A stretch of DNA of 27,782 nucleotides from Ministeria vibrans ATCC 50519 (Eukaryota; Opisthokonta; Filasterea). The notes below the pieces were generated by a model, which saw nothing but the letters and a program-made list of their open reading frames with translations, was not told where the DNA came from and searched no databases. Of this stretch, positions 1 through 15,270 are shown one piece after another (position 1 is the first letter of the stretch; every line of letters begins with the position of its first letter). The position numbers and the translations under genes are program-made. Where the stretch lies: assembly GCA_943704425.1 (NCBI GenBank), contig CALSCP010001837.1, forward strand, positions 14,738 through 42,519. Reading direction: 5' to 3'.

Positions 1-47
<47 letters not shown>
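1..47. repeat. (TA)n microsatellite at window start
   Basis: Uninterrupted TA dinucleotides run from the first base to about position 47. The window edge falls inside the tract, so its true length is unknown. Confidence 0.97.
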
Positions 48-49
<2 letters not shown>

Positions 50-283
50 CGAATAGGTTTGGTCAGCTGAAGACATTCTCGGAGCGGGCAGGCAGTTGCA
101 ATGTGCCGCAAGCGGAAAACTCACAGCTTTCCACGTGGGTGGGCCGACAGCGCTCCAAAGCGCGTTCGGGCGACCTGTCGGCTGAACGTCGGTCACTTCT
201 GGTCAGTTGTTGCTTTTGCGTGATTGTGTTTGTGTTCGTGGCTGATTCGGGTTGTTTGTTGTGTATTGTAGCTGAGCATTGGG

Positions 284-550
284 ATGCAGTTGCCCGAGCC
301 CGCTGATGGGAACGGTAGTAGTGCTGCGCCTGTCGTGTCTGAGACGACGGTGAGCACACCAGCTGAGACAACCCCCGCAACCACCACTGTGCACGCGCCT
401 GCCAGTGCGTCAGACGTCGACGTTCATCCTTGCTCTCCGTCTTCGGGTCATGTTGACACTGCTGTCGTCGATACCGATGCGGTGGTCACAGCCGAGACTG
501 CGACGGAGACACCAGCTGCATCTATAGATGAGAATGTCGATATTGAATGA
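284..550 (+). CDS. Small Thr/Ala/Val-rich hypothetical ORF, possibly a last exon
   Basis: An 88-codon ORF opens with ATG at 284 and ends in TGA. The product is rich in Thr, Ala, Val, Ser and Asp with a slightly acidic end, and no domain is recognisable. An acceptor-like TTGTAG ends at 271, and the frame stays open from 272, so this may be the last exon of a gene beginning left of the window. Its GC-rich, third-position-biased composition resembles the real genes nearby. The low complexity and small size keep confidence low. The stretch from 48 to 283 shows nothing else convincing. Confidence 0.3.
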   Translation: MQLPEPADGNGSSAAPVVSETTVSTPAETTPATTTVHAPASASDVDVHPCSPSSGHVDTAVVDTDAVVTAETATETPAASIDENVDIE

Positions 551-796
551 ACCCTTTCGTTCTTTTCTTTCTATTCTCTACGGAGTACTTCGTAGGTAGT
601 GCGATTGCCTACCGGATACTGGATAGTGACAACATTTACATTTTTTTTTATCTGCCATTGTTCTCATGTGATCTGGGTATATTTTAGGTAGGTGTATCTC
701 TCATCTCTGTCGTACTGTTGAGATCTACTCATCAGTCATCACAGTGATGAGTGATCACACTTTCTGACGCTCGTTCAACCCCTTTCGCATCCCCTC
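551..796. other. Short spacer, nothing identified
   Basis: This AT-leaning spacer holds short T runs and a local inverted repeat around CATCAGTCATCACAGTGATG near 730-748. I see no ORF or RNA gene. It presumably includes the PRMT5 promoter and 5' UTR. Confidence 0.4.
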
Positions 797-1937
797 ATGG
801 CTGACGATGTAAGAGACCAGATTGCTCCTTCTTCGATGCATAACACGCCCGTTGGCTCTTGTTTCAGCGACTCTTGTGCGGCGTGGACATTTCGTCTCCT
901 CATGAGGACATGGCCGGTCTCCTTGCCGAGTACGTCTCTTCCCCCATGCGTCTCTTGTGCTGTACTTTGTGTTTTGCGACCAGCGTCACAGTCTGAAAAG
1001 GACGAAAAATGGCTTTTTCTGCGAATGACACGATTTTTTTTTTTTTTTTTCCTATCTTTCAGGTGGACTGGTGATGAAAACACGAGTATCTTTGATTACG
1101 TGGTGATGCCGCTGATGAAGGACACGTTCCGTCTGGAGAACGACGCGATTGGCGACATACAGCCGGTGTCGTCGGATTTGGCGCTGCCGTCGGCGCAGTG
1201 GACGCGCTTGGTGGTGGGGCGTCCGAGCGGGTGGATCGCGCTGGACGATGCGGCGCTGAGTGCGGACGTGCTGCGCGCTCACGAGACGGCGCTTGCCAAG
1301 GAGTACATGTGGGCAGTACACTTGAGTCTGCCCTGCTTGATTGTGCCGCTTACGACGCGTCGGTGCGCCAACACGGCGCGCAATGTTCGCGCACTCATGT
1401 TGGAACATGCGCATGCGTCCATGAGTGTGTGGATGCAAGTGCCACTCACCAGCAGCGACGCCGACGACGACACGTGGACGTGGTGGAACACAATGCGTAC
1501 CCTTTGCGACCAACCACGCTCGCTCGGTGTTGCGCTCGTGCTCACATCGGACCTTCCAGCGGCGGCACTCTCTGCACGCTGGTACGGCGAGCCACTCAAA
1601 GGTGTCATTGTGCCAACGGGTGTCTTCACCAGCAACAGCAAAGGCTTTCCCGTACTCAGCAAGGCACACCAGAACTTTTTGCGCCCGCTTTTCCGCCTCG
1701 GCATCCAGCTCATCGTGAGCGACGTGGACGCGTCCAGCACGCGCGGCAACCGTGAGCTTGCCTACCTCCACCATCTCTTCGACACCCGTCCTCCCCTGGG
1801 AGACGTCGAGCGCTTTGCCCGCGGCTACGAAGACTACCTGCAAAGCCCTCTCCAGCCTCTCATGGACAATCTCGACTCGGCAACGTACGAGACCTTTGAG
1901 CGCGATCCCTACAAATACGCTGCTTACGAAACGGTAA

Positions 1938-1973
<36 letters not shown>

Positions 1974-3155
1974 GTTGGACAGAGAGAGACAGAGAGAGAT
2001 AGTGAGAGACAGAGAGAAACAAAGAAAGAGAGAGAGATAGAGGTAATAAATGAAGACACGTCAGCTGACAATATGCGAGTAGGCGATATATCAAGCGTTG
2101 TTGGACCGAGTCAAGGCGAGTGAAAAAGACACGACGACAGTTATTGTGATGGTGGTGGGTGCGGGACGAGGGCCGCTGGTACAGGCTGCACTGCACGCCA
2201 CACGCAAGGTACACTCAAGCACACACAATTCCACACAATCCCGCACAAGCACACACAATCACATCACAAACATACATATCATTTTGTTTCTCTCTCTATA
2301 ATCTATTTATTTATGGAACACGCTTGCTCTCACTTTGAATTTTTACTTACGCACCGGTTTCATCCACTTGTTGTGCAGGCAGAGAGGCGGACGCGCGTGT
2401 TTGCGGTGGAGAAGAACCCCAATGCACTTGTGACGCTGCAAGGGCGCAATGCGCGCGAGTGGGGCGGCCAGGTGACGATTGTGGCGTCGGACATGCGCGA
2501 GTGGCGCTCCAACGGCGGTGTACTTGCCGACATTGTCGTGTCGGAGCTACTTGGCTCGTTTGGCGACAATGAATTGTCGCCCGAGTGTCTCGACGGCGCA
2601 GCGGCGTTCATGCAGCCCGACGCCATCAGCATCCCCGTCTCCTACACCTCCTTTTTTGCGCCCGTTCTGTCGACACGCCTGCACCAGGAGGCCGCGTCGG
2701 GTTCCGCCCCGGCCGCCCTTGAGACCCCCTACGTCGTCATGCTGCGCAGTGCGCATCTGCTGGCAACTCCTCAACCCTGTTTCACCTTCCACCATCCCAA
2801 TGAGCGTGCCGCTAGCTCTGGCGTCGTCAACAACGACCGACACACCTCCCTCTCCTTTGCCATTGACGCTCCCGCCATGTGCCATGGATTTGCTGGGTTT
2901 TTCGAGTCCGTCCTCTACGGCAATGTCCTCATGAGCATTCTCCCGTCCACCCACTCACCCGGCATGTTCTCCTGGTTTCCCATCTATTTCCCTCTCGTCA
3001 CGCCCGTCTCCCTTGCCAAGGACTCCACCCTCGATGTGTCCCTCTGGCGTCGCTCCGACCGCAAACGTGTCTGGTACGAATGGGCCCTCACCGGTCCTCT
3101 GGTCCTCTCCAAGATCCACAATGCCGATGGCAAATCAAGTGCTATTGGTCTCTAA
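797..3155 (+). CDS. PRMT5: Protein arginine methyltransferase 5 (type II, symmetric)
   Basis: Five exons: 797-808, 868-929, 1063-1933, 2083-2208 and 2379-3155 (TAA), giving about 615 aa against 637 in human PRMT5. The family transfers methyl groups from S-adenosylmethionine to arginine, making symmetric dimethylarginine on Sm proteins and histones, usually with a WD-repeat partner (MEP50). The N-terminal TIM-barrel region ends in a conserved block reading YEDYLQSPLQPLMDNL. The SAM motif GAGRGPL lies at about residues 341-347. The double-E loop SELLGSFGDNE carries the catalytic glutamates at about E413 and E422. The Phe linked to symmetric methylation sits at about F303 in YETFERDP. The C-terminus (IHNADGK...AIGL) matches the family end. 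Exon 1 encodes only MADD before a GTAAGA donor; this start is the least certain part. Intron 3 contains a (GA)n tract. The next gene lies 223 bp downstream on the same strand. Confidence 0.93.
1943..2041. repeat. (GA)n tract in PRMT5 intron 3
   Basis: A pure GA run covers about 1943-1971, followed by degenerate GA-rich sequence with GAGAAACAAAG near 2014. It lies within the intron between exons 3 and 4 of PRMT5. The transcript strand is purine-rich here, unlike the pyrimidine-rich repeats in the PP5 and flippase introns. Confidence 0.9.
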
Positions 3156-3378
3156 AATCATCCATCGTTGTACTTTTATTTTTACACGAATACCAAAGAC
3201 GAGAAAAGTAGCCCAAGGGAGTGATAGTCTAATAATCAATTAATCAATATTCTCATTATAAATAGCTCATAAAGACTAAAGAGTATTGTTAACACTGAAC
3301 AACTGAACTATGAACTATTCTGTTAGTCAACTGTTAAATAGTAACAAATAAGGACCAATTTTTCCTTCTGCTTTTGAT
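3156..3378. other. AT-rich intergenic spacer
   Basis: This AT-rich stretch lies between the PRMT5 stop and the ATG of the secreted protein. It contains repeated AATCAATTAATCAAT-like sequence and must hold the PRMT5 3' UTR and the next promoter. No ORF is supported. Confidence 0.5.
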
Positions 3379-5644
3379 ATGCTCTTCCCACATCGTCTGC
3401 TTCTTGCCGCTGCTGTAGTCACGCTGGCCGCAGCAGCCCAGCTGAGCTTCGTATGTCGCCCCGACAACGACATTTTCGCGTTGCTGTCACAACAACATTC
3501 GTTTGCGCGATACGACAGCGTTGCCGAGGCTCTCACGCACACGCAGTCGGGCAGTCTGATGGTTCTTGCCGATGGCTATCCTACCCAGAACACACTGATG
3601 TCGTTGGCTCAGATTGAGACTGCGCGCCATCAGAATGTGGCTGTCTTTCTCGAAGCACCCGCTGCGCTCCCGCGGGCCTCGTGCGCCCCGTTGGCCGCTG
3701 CCGAAGTGTACCATCGACTGGTGGTCAATCGGACTGCGGGTATTGGCGGTCTCGAGCCGCTGTCACTGCTCATGGCGCAGGGAGCGTGGTTTGTTGACAT
3801 TCGCGAGTGCGACACCTGCCTGACGCGCTCCGCCCTTGTCTATGCCAAGGTTGCCGGCGTCGACACTGCCACGTACGGTATGCCCCCGGACGCGCTACTG
3901 AACCCCGTTCTGTTTGACCACGGGAGCGCCGAGGCGACGGATGCCCCCGAGCTATTTCTTGTCTCCGCCATCAAGTTGTCCGTGCCCGTCTCGTCACGTT
4001 TCGAGCCGGTCGCTGCCTGGCAGAGCCTCTGGGCTTACATTCTTACGCGCATGTCTAACGGTACCATCACGGAGCTTCCCACACTCCCTCAGCTTGCGCA
4101 CCCCTACAAGGCGGATCCCCGTGCCAACGTGTCCGTTGACGACGAGCGCCAGTCATTTGTGCGTGCCTCCCAATGGCTCCATCGCCTCACACGCACGGGA
4201 AACGACAGCTGTCCTGCGCCCTACTTGAAGGAAGGCGCGGCAACTGTCACTCCCTTGTGTATGTTTGAAGGCTACAGTTCCTTGATGGACTACAATGGCA
4301 CACAGCAGCTGGCGACTGGCGTACGCATGGACTGCACCCTTGAGACTGCCATGGTTTTTGCATTGCGTGCGGCCCTTGTCGACGGCCAGGGACGTGATGA
4401 TGCCGGCCGTCTTCTCGACTACGCATTTTTTCAATCGGTGGCGCAACAGGGAGCGCGTGCTGACGAGAACGCACCGCAATACGGTCTGTTAACGTGGGGC
4501 ACAAGTTCGCCAGCTCTCACCGATGCCTTCTATGGCGACGACAACGCTCGTGCCTTGCTAGGTGCTATCACGGCGAGCGCAGCGTTGCAGCGTGCCGACT
4601 GGGACGTATCCATTTTAAGGGGGGTCCTTGCCAACGTACGCACTGCTTCTCAGAGTGGATTTCGTCCGGGACGCATCAATGCACCCGACATTGATAAACT
4701 TGGCTGGCGCCACTATTTCTCGGCTAACTACACCTTCACGACGGTACCGTCGCCTCAGCCGCACTACCAAGCGCGTCTCTGGTACGTCTACCTGTGGACG
4801 TACGCCCGGACACGTCTTACTGTGCTGCGTGACCGGGCTCTCCAAGGCATTACTGCCACCATGGAAGCCTTTCCCGCCTGGCCCTGCACCGAATACGCCG
4901 TACGATTTGAGAAAGAAAATTAGGTGACTCTTTTTTTAACATAATTATATATATACATGTATCTTATTGTAGAGCGAAGAATACGGGGCGATGATTCATG
5001 TGCTTGCATGGCTTGTGCGCGTCGAACCTGCTGTGCCAGTGTACCGCGCGTGGTTGCGTCAGGCGAGTGAAGCGTATCTCGCACGACAACAGACGGTCGG
5101 GGGCTGTGTACAGGAGTCGCTGGGCACGGTGCGCTGCTCAGACCCACCACCGGCGTCCAACAAGGCGTATGGCAGTGCTGAGGCGCCGATCACACAGAGC
5201 GACAATGACACCATTGCCGATATGCTCTACTCGAATAACTTTGCGCTGATTGGACTGCTTGAGGCGTATCACGCGACGGAAGGTGACGATTTTTATGGCA
5301 AGGCACTAGACGCACTCGTAGGCTGTGTGGTACGTGTTCAGGCGACGAGTGTTTCTCGGGAGGAACTGGATGGCGGGTGGATGCGCGGTTGGGACTACGC
5401 ACGCAATGACTACTGGGGCAGCTCGTCGGACGCCGGCTGGGGGGTGTGGAGCATGGAGAGTGGGTGGACGACGACATGGATTGCCACTACGCTAGCCATA
5501 CGACAGTTCTACAATTCGCCCGATCACGATCGATCGCTGTGGGCATTTACTCAGGAGCGCAGTTCGATTGCTCCGGGACTCGCACGCACCGTGTGTCAGA
5601 CCTTCTTTAAGGATGATCTGGCGTCGATTTGTGATCAAGATTGA
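3379..5644 (+). CDS. Secreted protein with six-hairpin-glycosidase-like region, bacterial-looking family
   Basis: Two exons, 3379-4899 and 4973-5644 (TGA), give about 730 aa. A clear signal peptide ([20 protein letters not shown]) opens the protein, and several N-x-S/T sites follow, so it should be secreted or enter the endomembrane system. Residues about 25-220 form an N-terminal domain including [11 protein letters not shown]. The rest is rich in Trp and Tyr with helix-pair spacing, ending in a block with AWLVRV, SNEAYG-like [34 protein letters not shown] and [12 protein letters not shown]. From memory this resembles uncharacterised bacterial proteins with an alpha/alpha-toroid fold; that assignment is inference. 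The 73-bp intron (GTACGA...TTGTAG) is phase 0. It removes an in-frame TAG at 4921 and joins CTEYA to SEEYGAM with spacing that fits my recollection of the bacterial family. Substrate unknown. Confidence 0.75.
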
Positions 5645-5678
5645 AGAATTGTAATGGGGGGGTTTTTTGCACAAGAGT

Positions 5679-6665
5679 TTAGGACATGAACATGGAGTAT
5701 GGGTTGGAGTATGCCATGGCACGCTTGTTGGGATGTGGCACAGCACTGAACTGCACAAACTTGGGGGTGAGCGTATGGTCGAGATTGATAAAAGCGCCCT
5801 TGTTGCCCATCTATGCAAACGACGACACGAGAAAGGTGAGTGGAGGGTGTTGCGTGTGTGAATGCGAGTGTGCGTAATGTGCGCGTATGGATGGTGCTGC
5901 GTTTGTATGAGTGAGTGTGCGAGTGTGTGCTTACCTGATCGCAGTAGTTAGGAGCAGAGAAAATGGTAATGCACTTTCCGTCGTGCGTCACTTCGTATCC
6001 TTCGTCCTTCACTTCGTGCGAGCGAATCAGCAAATCTACAAAAAGAAAAAATGTTTTTAGAGACATCATCGTTGATGAGACAGGAATGATCTCTCTCAAT
6101 CTCTGCATTGTATTGTAAGTGTGCAGTACCAAGGTTGTTTTTGGCAAGGAATGCCTTTGTGACGTCTGGGCCAAAGTGGACACCGACACCGCGTTTGCTG
6201 GGCGCACGGCCCGTCTAACAAGCGATACAGTTGGACACACGGATTAACACACAGTGACAGTTGACAAAGACACGACACAAGACATGGGCTGACCTCCTCG
6301 TGGGGATCGGACCAGAGCATTTCGGACATGATTCCATCGTCGGGGGGAGGACGGTCGCGCTTCTGGTTGGCAATGTCGTCCACAGTCACAGTGTCGTCGG
6401 AAAAAAGTCCGCCGTGCATCACGAGCACTTTCTTGTCTGAATAAAAATGTGTCAGTCAAAAAGAGCGATAACATGTGTGATTTCTCTGCGAGTTAAACGG
6501 GTGTGTTCACATACACCATCATGCCCACAGTCTCTCACACACACACATATCGTACTGAGTCGGTGAGAGAGCGGCAAGTTGTTGAACGTCTTGTGGAAGC
6601 AGCGAAGCATCTGCTCTCCGTACTTGGCCTTCATCTCACCATTGAATCCATAAATCTATCAGAGC

Positions 6666-6760
<95 letters not shown>

Positions 6761-8743
6761 AGTGATACAGAGAGGAGAAAGAAAACAAAGTGATAGAGAA
6801 AGAGAAGTGTGAGTACCATACGGTGTGTAGATCTCTCTATTTCTTTTTTTTTCTTTTTTTCTCCTCTCATTCTGTAACTTTCTATTTATCTCCTCTCTCT
6901 TTGTAAACAACAAACCTGCGTGAGTCGTTCGCTCTCGTGGTTCCCGCGGTTCAAGTGCAGTGCAGTCGGATAGAGCACCTTGAGCGCCATCAGAGTCACA
7001 ATCACCTCCACCGAAAACGACCCCCGATCCACAAAATCTCCATTGAACAACTACAATAAGAAGAGCGAAGATAATTACTTGCATGAATAACAGCAACAAA
7101 CACATTGGGGTTGAGTGTACGTATGGGTTTTCGGGACTGGGAAGTCCGTTGAGCTCAAAGATATTCAAGAGATCGTAGAATTGCCCGTGGATGTCACCAC
7201 ACACAGTGAACTTGCTGTCCTTCGGGATTGTCACGTCCACCTGAGACATAACGCGAGACAGAACAAATGACAAAGAAACAAAGTAACAAACAAAGAAAGA
7301 AAGAAAAAAGAAAGAAAACGATAGAGAGAGAGAAAGAGAGAGAGAAAGGAGGGGAAAGAAACAAAGTGATTGAGAGAGAAACAAAGTGAGAGAGAAACAA
7401 AGTGAGAGAGAAAAGAAACAAAGTGATAGAGAAACAGAGTGGTAGAAAGAAAGAGTATGAGTAAGTGTCCTATTATTTTCGCATATTGTACCAGAGTGGG
7501 TTGAGCAGAGACAATTTTGAAGGCAGAGTGGATAATCTATCTCGAGAGCAATTGAGTTAAAAATCATTCTCACACACACTCTCTCTTTCTCTCTCTCGGT
7601 TGCTAGTCATTACGCGATAAACAAACTTCTTGTGGATGAGCTTCTCGTCTCGGAAATACTCAATCATCGCCTTAACAAAGTCCAGAGTGAGCTCTTCGCT
7701 CTCCATCACTGGTCCATCGTAGCTCGACTCGATTGCTACAAATAATGCAACATATTAATAATAAGAAAAGCATTTTAGAAATACATGAAGTGAAAATTTA
7801 ACTCAGCGAAATAGAGAGTGTGAAAAATAATAGAGAAAGAAGACAAAAAATTAATCAATACTAAAAAAAATTAAAGTATTTGGGGCTCTCTGTACAATTT
7901 ATATTATATCTCTTACCCATCGTTTCAATCTCAACTGCCTCGAAAATGCTCTTTTCGTCGTCGCCGGCAATCGCCTCCTCAAATAGCATGCGACGCACAA
8001 TCTTTTCGCATTCCTTGCGCTTCAGCTTTGCCTGTGCGTCGTTCGGCACCACCTTGCACACAGTCGTGAAGTCACGCAGCGCCGTCTTGAACTTGCCCAC
8101 TGCAAAGTTCCCCGATGCCCGTCGATAGTACGCCTAGGATCAAACACATGGCATTGTCAGTGAAGCGGCAGAGGAGGAGCGTGTGCGTGCGTGACAGAAC
8201 GAGACTGTGTCACAGATGACAATCGATGAGTGACTGACCTTGACAAACTTGGGATTGATCTCAAGGGCCCGGGTCGCATCCGCCATGGCATAGCCATACT
8301 CCTACAGAGACGGGCGTCCAAGCAGTGAGCGAGAGAAGCGGCCGCTGGGACGAGATGGACGACATGCGCCTTCTTGATCAATGATGATGATGTGCGTACC
8401 TCCGTCTTGAGGTAGGCCGCCGCGCGGTTCGTGAAGTACGCTTCAACGGTGCCGTTCGACTGGGCAATGGCGGCGGTGTAGCCTCGAATGGCAGCGTGGT
8501 ACCGTCCCTCTGCGAACGACAACGCAGAAAATCAATCCATCGCTCAACGCAAAAGCAGAACACACAACCACATCCAGCGTGCATCCCCACACGCAGCAGT
8601 CCGCACTCACAGCGCGCACACACGCCTCTCACCCTACCGCGAAAGTCAACGTTGGCGGCGTTCTTGGTCGCTTCCGCCATTTCCAACTGCTCCGGACTCA
8701 CAGGCTCCTTCTGCACCGCAGGCAATGTGTCTGCACTCGACAT
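5679..8743 (-). CDS. PPP5C: Serine/threonine protein phosphatase 5 (TPR plus PPP catalytic domain)
   Basis: Thirteen exons, in transcription order: 8743-8638, 8509-8400, 8301-8239, 8133-7917, 7735-7614, 7536-7492, 7240-7121, 7050-6916, 6655-6556, 6436-6294, 6214-6130, 6035-5935 and 5810-5679 (TAA). All phases agree and yield about 492 aa (human 499). Three TPR repeats occupy residues about 22-125; in the family they bind Hsp90 and autoinhibit the enzyme. The metallophosphatase core carries GDIHG (236-240), GDFVDRG (265-271), GNHE (297-300), the MHGG loop (346-349), RSHE (420-423) and SAPNYCD (442-448). All metal-binding and catalytic residues expected of the PPP family are present. The C-terminus ends in NPYSMFMS. 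Introns carry (GA)n and a minisatellite. The gene converges on the secreted-protein gene with 34 bp between stops and diverges from the flippase with 200 bp between ATGs. Confidence 0.95.
6669..6756. repeat. (GA)n microsatellite in PP5 intron 8
   Basis: A run of about 44 GA units lies just upstream (in the transcript sense) of PP5 exon 9, so the pre-mRNA has a (CU)n tract near the acceptor at 6657-6656. Two copies of GAAACAAAGTGATA-like sequence follow on the plus strand near 6754-6796. Confidence 0.95.
7276..7440. repeat. GAGAAACAAAGTGA minisatellite in PP5 intron 6
   Basis: The core CAAAGTG preceded by GAAA recurs at about 7362, 7382, 7398 and 7419 within GA-rich sequence. In the transcript sense the unit reads CACTTTGTTTCTC. 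The same core recurs in the last intron of the flippase gene at 13479-13640. Confidence 0.85.
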
Positions 8744-8943
8744 ATCAGCAATACACTCGCTATATCACCAGTACAACAAAAATGATTCGATTATCGATAA
8801 AATTGAATATTCATTATTCGATGATAATAGTTATAAATAATGATCATCGTTGTAGATTACGGTTCGCCGTCACTCACAGCCCACTCTTTGTTCTTTCTTC
8901 TTCTTCTGCTTGTGCTGAAACCGTCCTCTTGTGCTCTTGCCTC
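8744..8943. promoter_or_regulatory. Divergent PP5 / flippase promoter region
   Basis: Only 200 bp separate the PP5 ATG (minus strand) from the flippase ATG (plus strand). The centre is AT-rich with TATAAATA at about 8832-8839 on the plus strand, followed by a pyrimidine-rich stretch TTCTTTCTTCTTCTTCTG before the flippase start. Both promoters must lie here or within the transcription units. No factor site is claimed. Confidence 0.5.
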
Positions 8944-13895
<4,952 letters not shown>

Positions 13896-13983
13896 CACAC
13901 AAACACACAAACACAAACTCTAAAGACGCAGTCATCGAGCAAACACACGATAATATAGAGAGACGCATAATTATGTTTTATTG

Positions 13984-15072
13984 TTACACCGTGGAATGAT
14001 CAGAGTTGTGCGCAATTTCGTGTATCTGGGCAATGGCAGTGACATAGAGGCCCATAAGGGCAGTGATGGATGTCCCTTCGCTCGTTTGGGCGGCGTAGTC
14101 CGACTCAGTGTCTGCGTGTGAGCGATAGGCAATGAAGACACCGTCGCTCTCGACGACCCATCGGCGAATGTCGCTGAAGGGCACGCAGCTGAGTTCTCGT
14201 CGGGTGCGTTTGTCGAGGCGCGTGAGGCCGCGCGGCGAGATACACAGGAGGCGTGGAACTAGACGTTGCAGTTGGGGGTCGCTCTCGCGCACAGCAAACT
14301 CCGTTTGGAAGTGACGTGGAAAGAGCAGAAGGAAGGTGGCAAGGAAACGCATTTGCGCAGTGGCAATGTCAAGTGCGGCGTCGCCATGGAATTTGCAACA
14401 GAGCGCGGCAACTCGGTCGCGTACGTGAGGGATGTCCAACCCGCCTGGAGGAAGGACGCTCTGCAGCTCCCGGCGTGTGGGGACAAAGTCGGCGGGCATC
14501 TCCTTGGCATAGTCGACCAGAAGCGTAAGGGATGCAAGTACAACGGCGTGCGGTTCGTCCATGGGCGTGTCGCCGCGTATGATGCACGTTTGCGCCTCGG
14601 CAAAGAGAACGTCTCGCTGAGCGTGCTTGACCGTCAACTGCGCGACGCTCTGGAAAAGCCGTTGGACAAAAGGCGGGGGCTGCAGGCCAGCGGTGTCGAA
14701 GAGCATGACAAGCTGTCTGTACGAGTGTTTTCGCGTCGACATGAAGCGGAGGGCGCGCGTACGCGCGACAAGTTCAAATGTGGCACGATCGTAGAATCGA
14801 AGAATGTCGTGCAGGCGGTGACAGGTCGCCTCCAGCTGTAACAGAGACCAGGCATCGCCATCGCGCGCTAGAGGCAAACATATGGCAATGATCAGCTCGG
14901 GTGGGAGCTGCAGGAGACGCGAGCTTGCGACGCCAGCGGACAGTTTCAACCCCTGCGGTGGCCTTCGCTCCTGCTGGACGCGCTCATCGAGCTCCTGGAG
15001 AGCCCGATAGCGTCGTAGTGCACGCTTCCTTCTCAACGGACTCGAACATACGCTCGAGTAACACGAGCCCAT
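13984..15072 (-). CDS. N-myristoylated (predicted) F-box-like / FERM-like protein
   Basis: A single-exon gene of 362 aa. The N-terminus MGSCYSS fits the N-myristoylation pattern (G2, S6) with Cys4 available for palmitoylation; a basic cluster RRKRALRRYR at 14-23 would help membrane binding. Residues about 53-92 look like an F-box (LLQLPPELIIAICLPLA, then a Cys-His-Arg segment). Residues about 150-262 resemble the FERM F2 lobe: helices ending in an FHGDAALDIATAQMRFLATF segment followed by a TEFAVRE strand. Residues about 266-347 resemble the FERM F3/PH-like lobe (RLLCISPRGLTRLD, then a strand-rich stretch and a final helix). A FERM F1 lobe is not obvious. If correct, it could tie an SCF ubiquitin ligase to a membrane, but that is inference. 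It converges on the flippase gene (88 bp between stops) and precedes the transporter gene on the same strand. Confidence 0.72.
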   Translation of the reverse strand: MGSCYSSVCSSPLRRKRALRRYRALQELDERVQQERRPPQGLKLSAGVASSRLLQLPPELIIAICLPLARDGDAWSLLQLEATCHRLHDILRFYDRATFELVARTRALRFMSTRKHSYRQLVMLFDTAGLQPPPFVQRLFQSVAQLTVKHAQRDVLFAEAQTCIIRGDTPMDEPHAVVLASLTLLVDYAKEMPADFVPTRRELQSVLPPGGLDIPHVRDRVAALCCKFHGDAALDIATAQMRFLATFLLLFPRHFQTEFAVRESDPQLQRLVPRLLCISPRGLTRLDKRTRRELSCVPFSDIRRWVVESDGVFIAYRSHADTESDYAAQTSEGTSITALMGLYVTAIAQIHEIAHNSDHSTV

Positions 15073-15270
15073 AGAAAATAATGAATTATTATGAATAATA
15101 ATTTACTTTATTATTATTATTATTATTAGTTATTACCATCATAATAATAATAATAATAATATTAATTAAAAATATAATTATTATTATTATTATGAATATT
15201 GATTTATGATCGCTAGTGCTTTTGGTACTTGATTACATATGACTAGAATGATTAGAGTCGCGTAAAAAAT
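15073..15270. repeat. AT-rich spacer with (ATT)n/(TAA)n runs
   Basis: This spacer between two minus-strand genes consists largely of ATT and TAA units in both orientations (about 15080-15200), so it can fold back on itself. It must include the transporter 3' end and the promoter of the F-box-like gene. No ORF. Confidence 0.8.

Noticed and set aside
1052-2071. Minus-strand ORF of 339 codons over PRMT5
   Set aside because: It is the complement of PRMT5 exon 3 plus a (GA)n intron; its start region is only Ser/Leu low complexity.
4921-4923. TAG read as a sense codon (code change)
   Set aside because: A canonical GT-AG intron from 4900 removes it. The called genes end in TAA or TGA and no other in-frame TAG is needed.
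4991-5644. Separate gene beginning at the ATG at 4991
   Set aside because: The conserved block continues from the upstream exon through a phase-0 intron, so this is exon 2 of the secreted-protein gene.
6659-7579. Long minus-strand ORF through PP5 introns
   Set aside because: It joins real exon pieces with repeat-filled introns; phase-consistent splice sites give the conserved phosphatase instead.
14266-14841. Plus-strand ORF of 191 codons
   Set aside because: It is antisense to the F-box/FERM-like gene, whose frame has the domain-like sequence.
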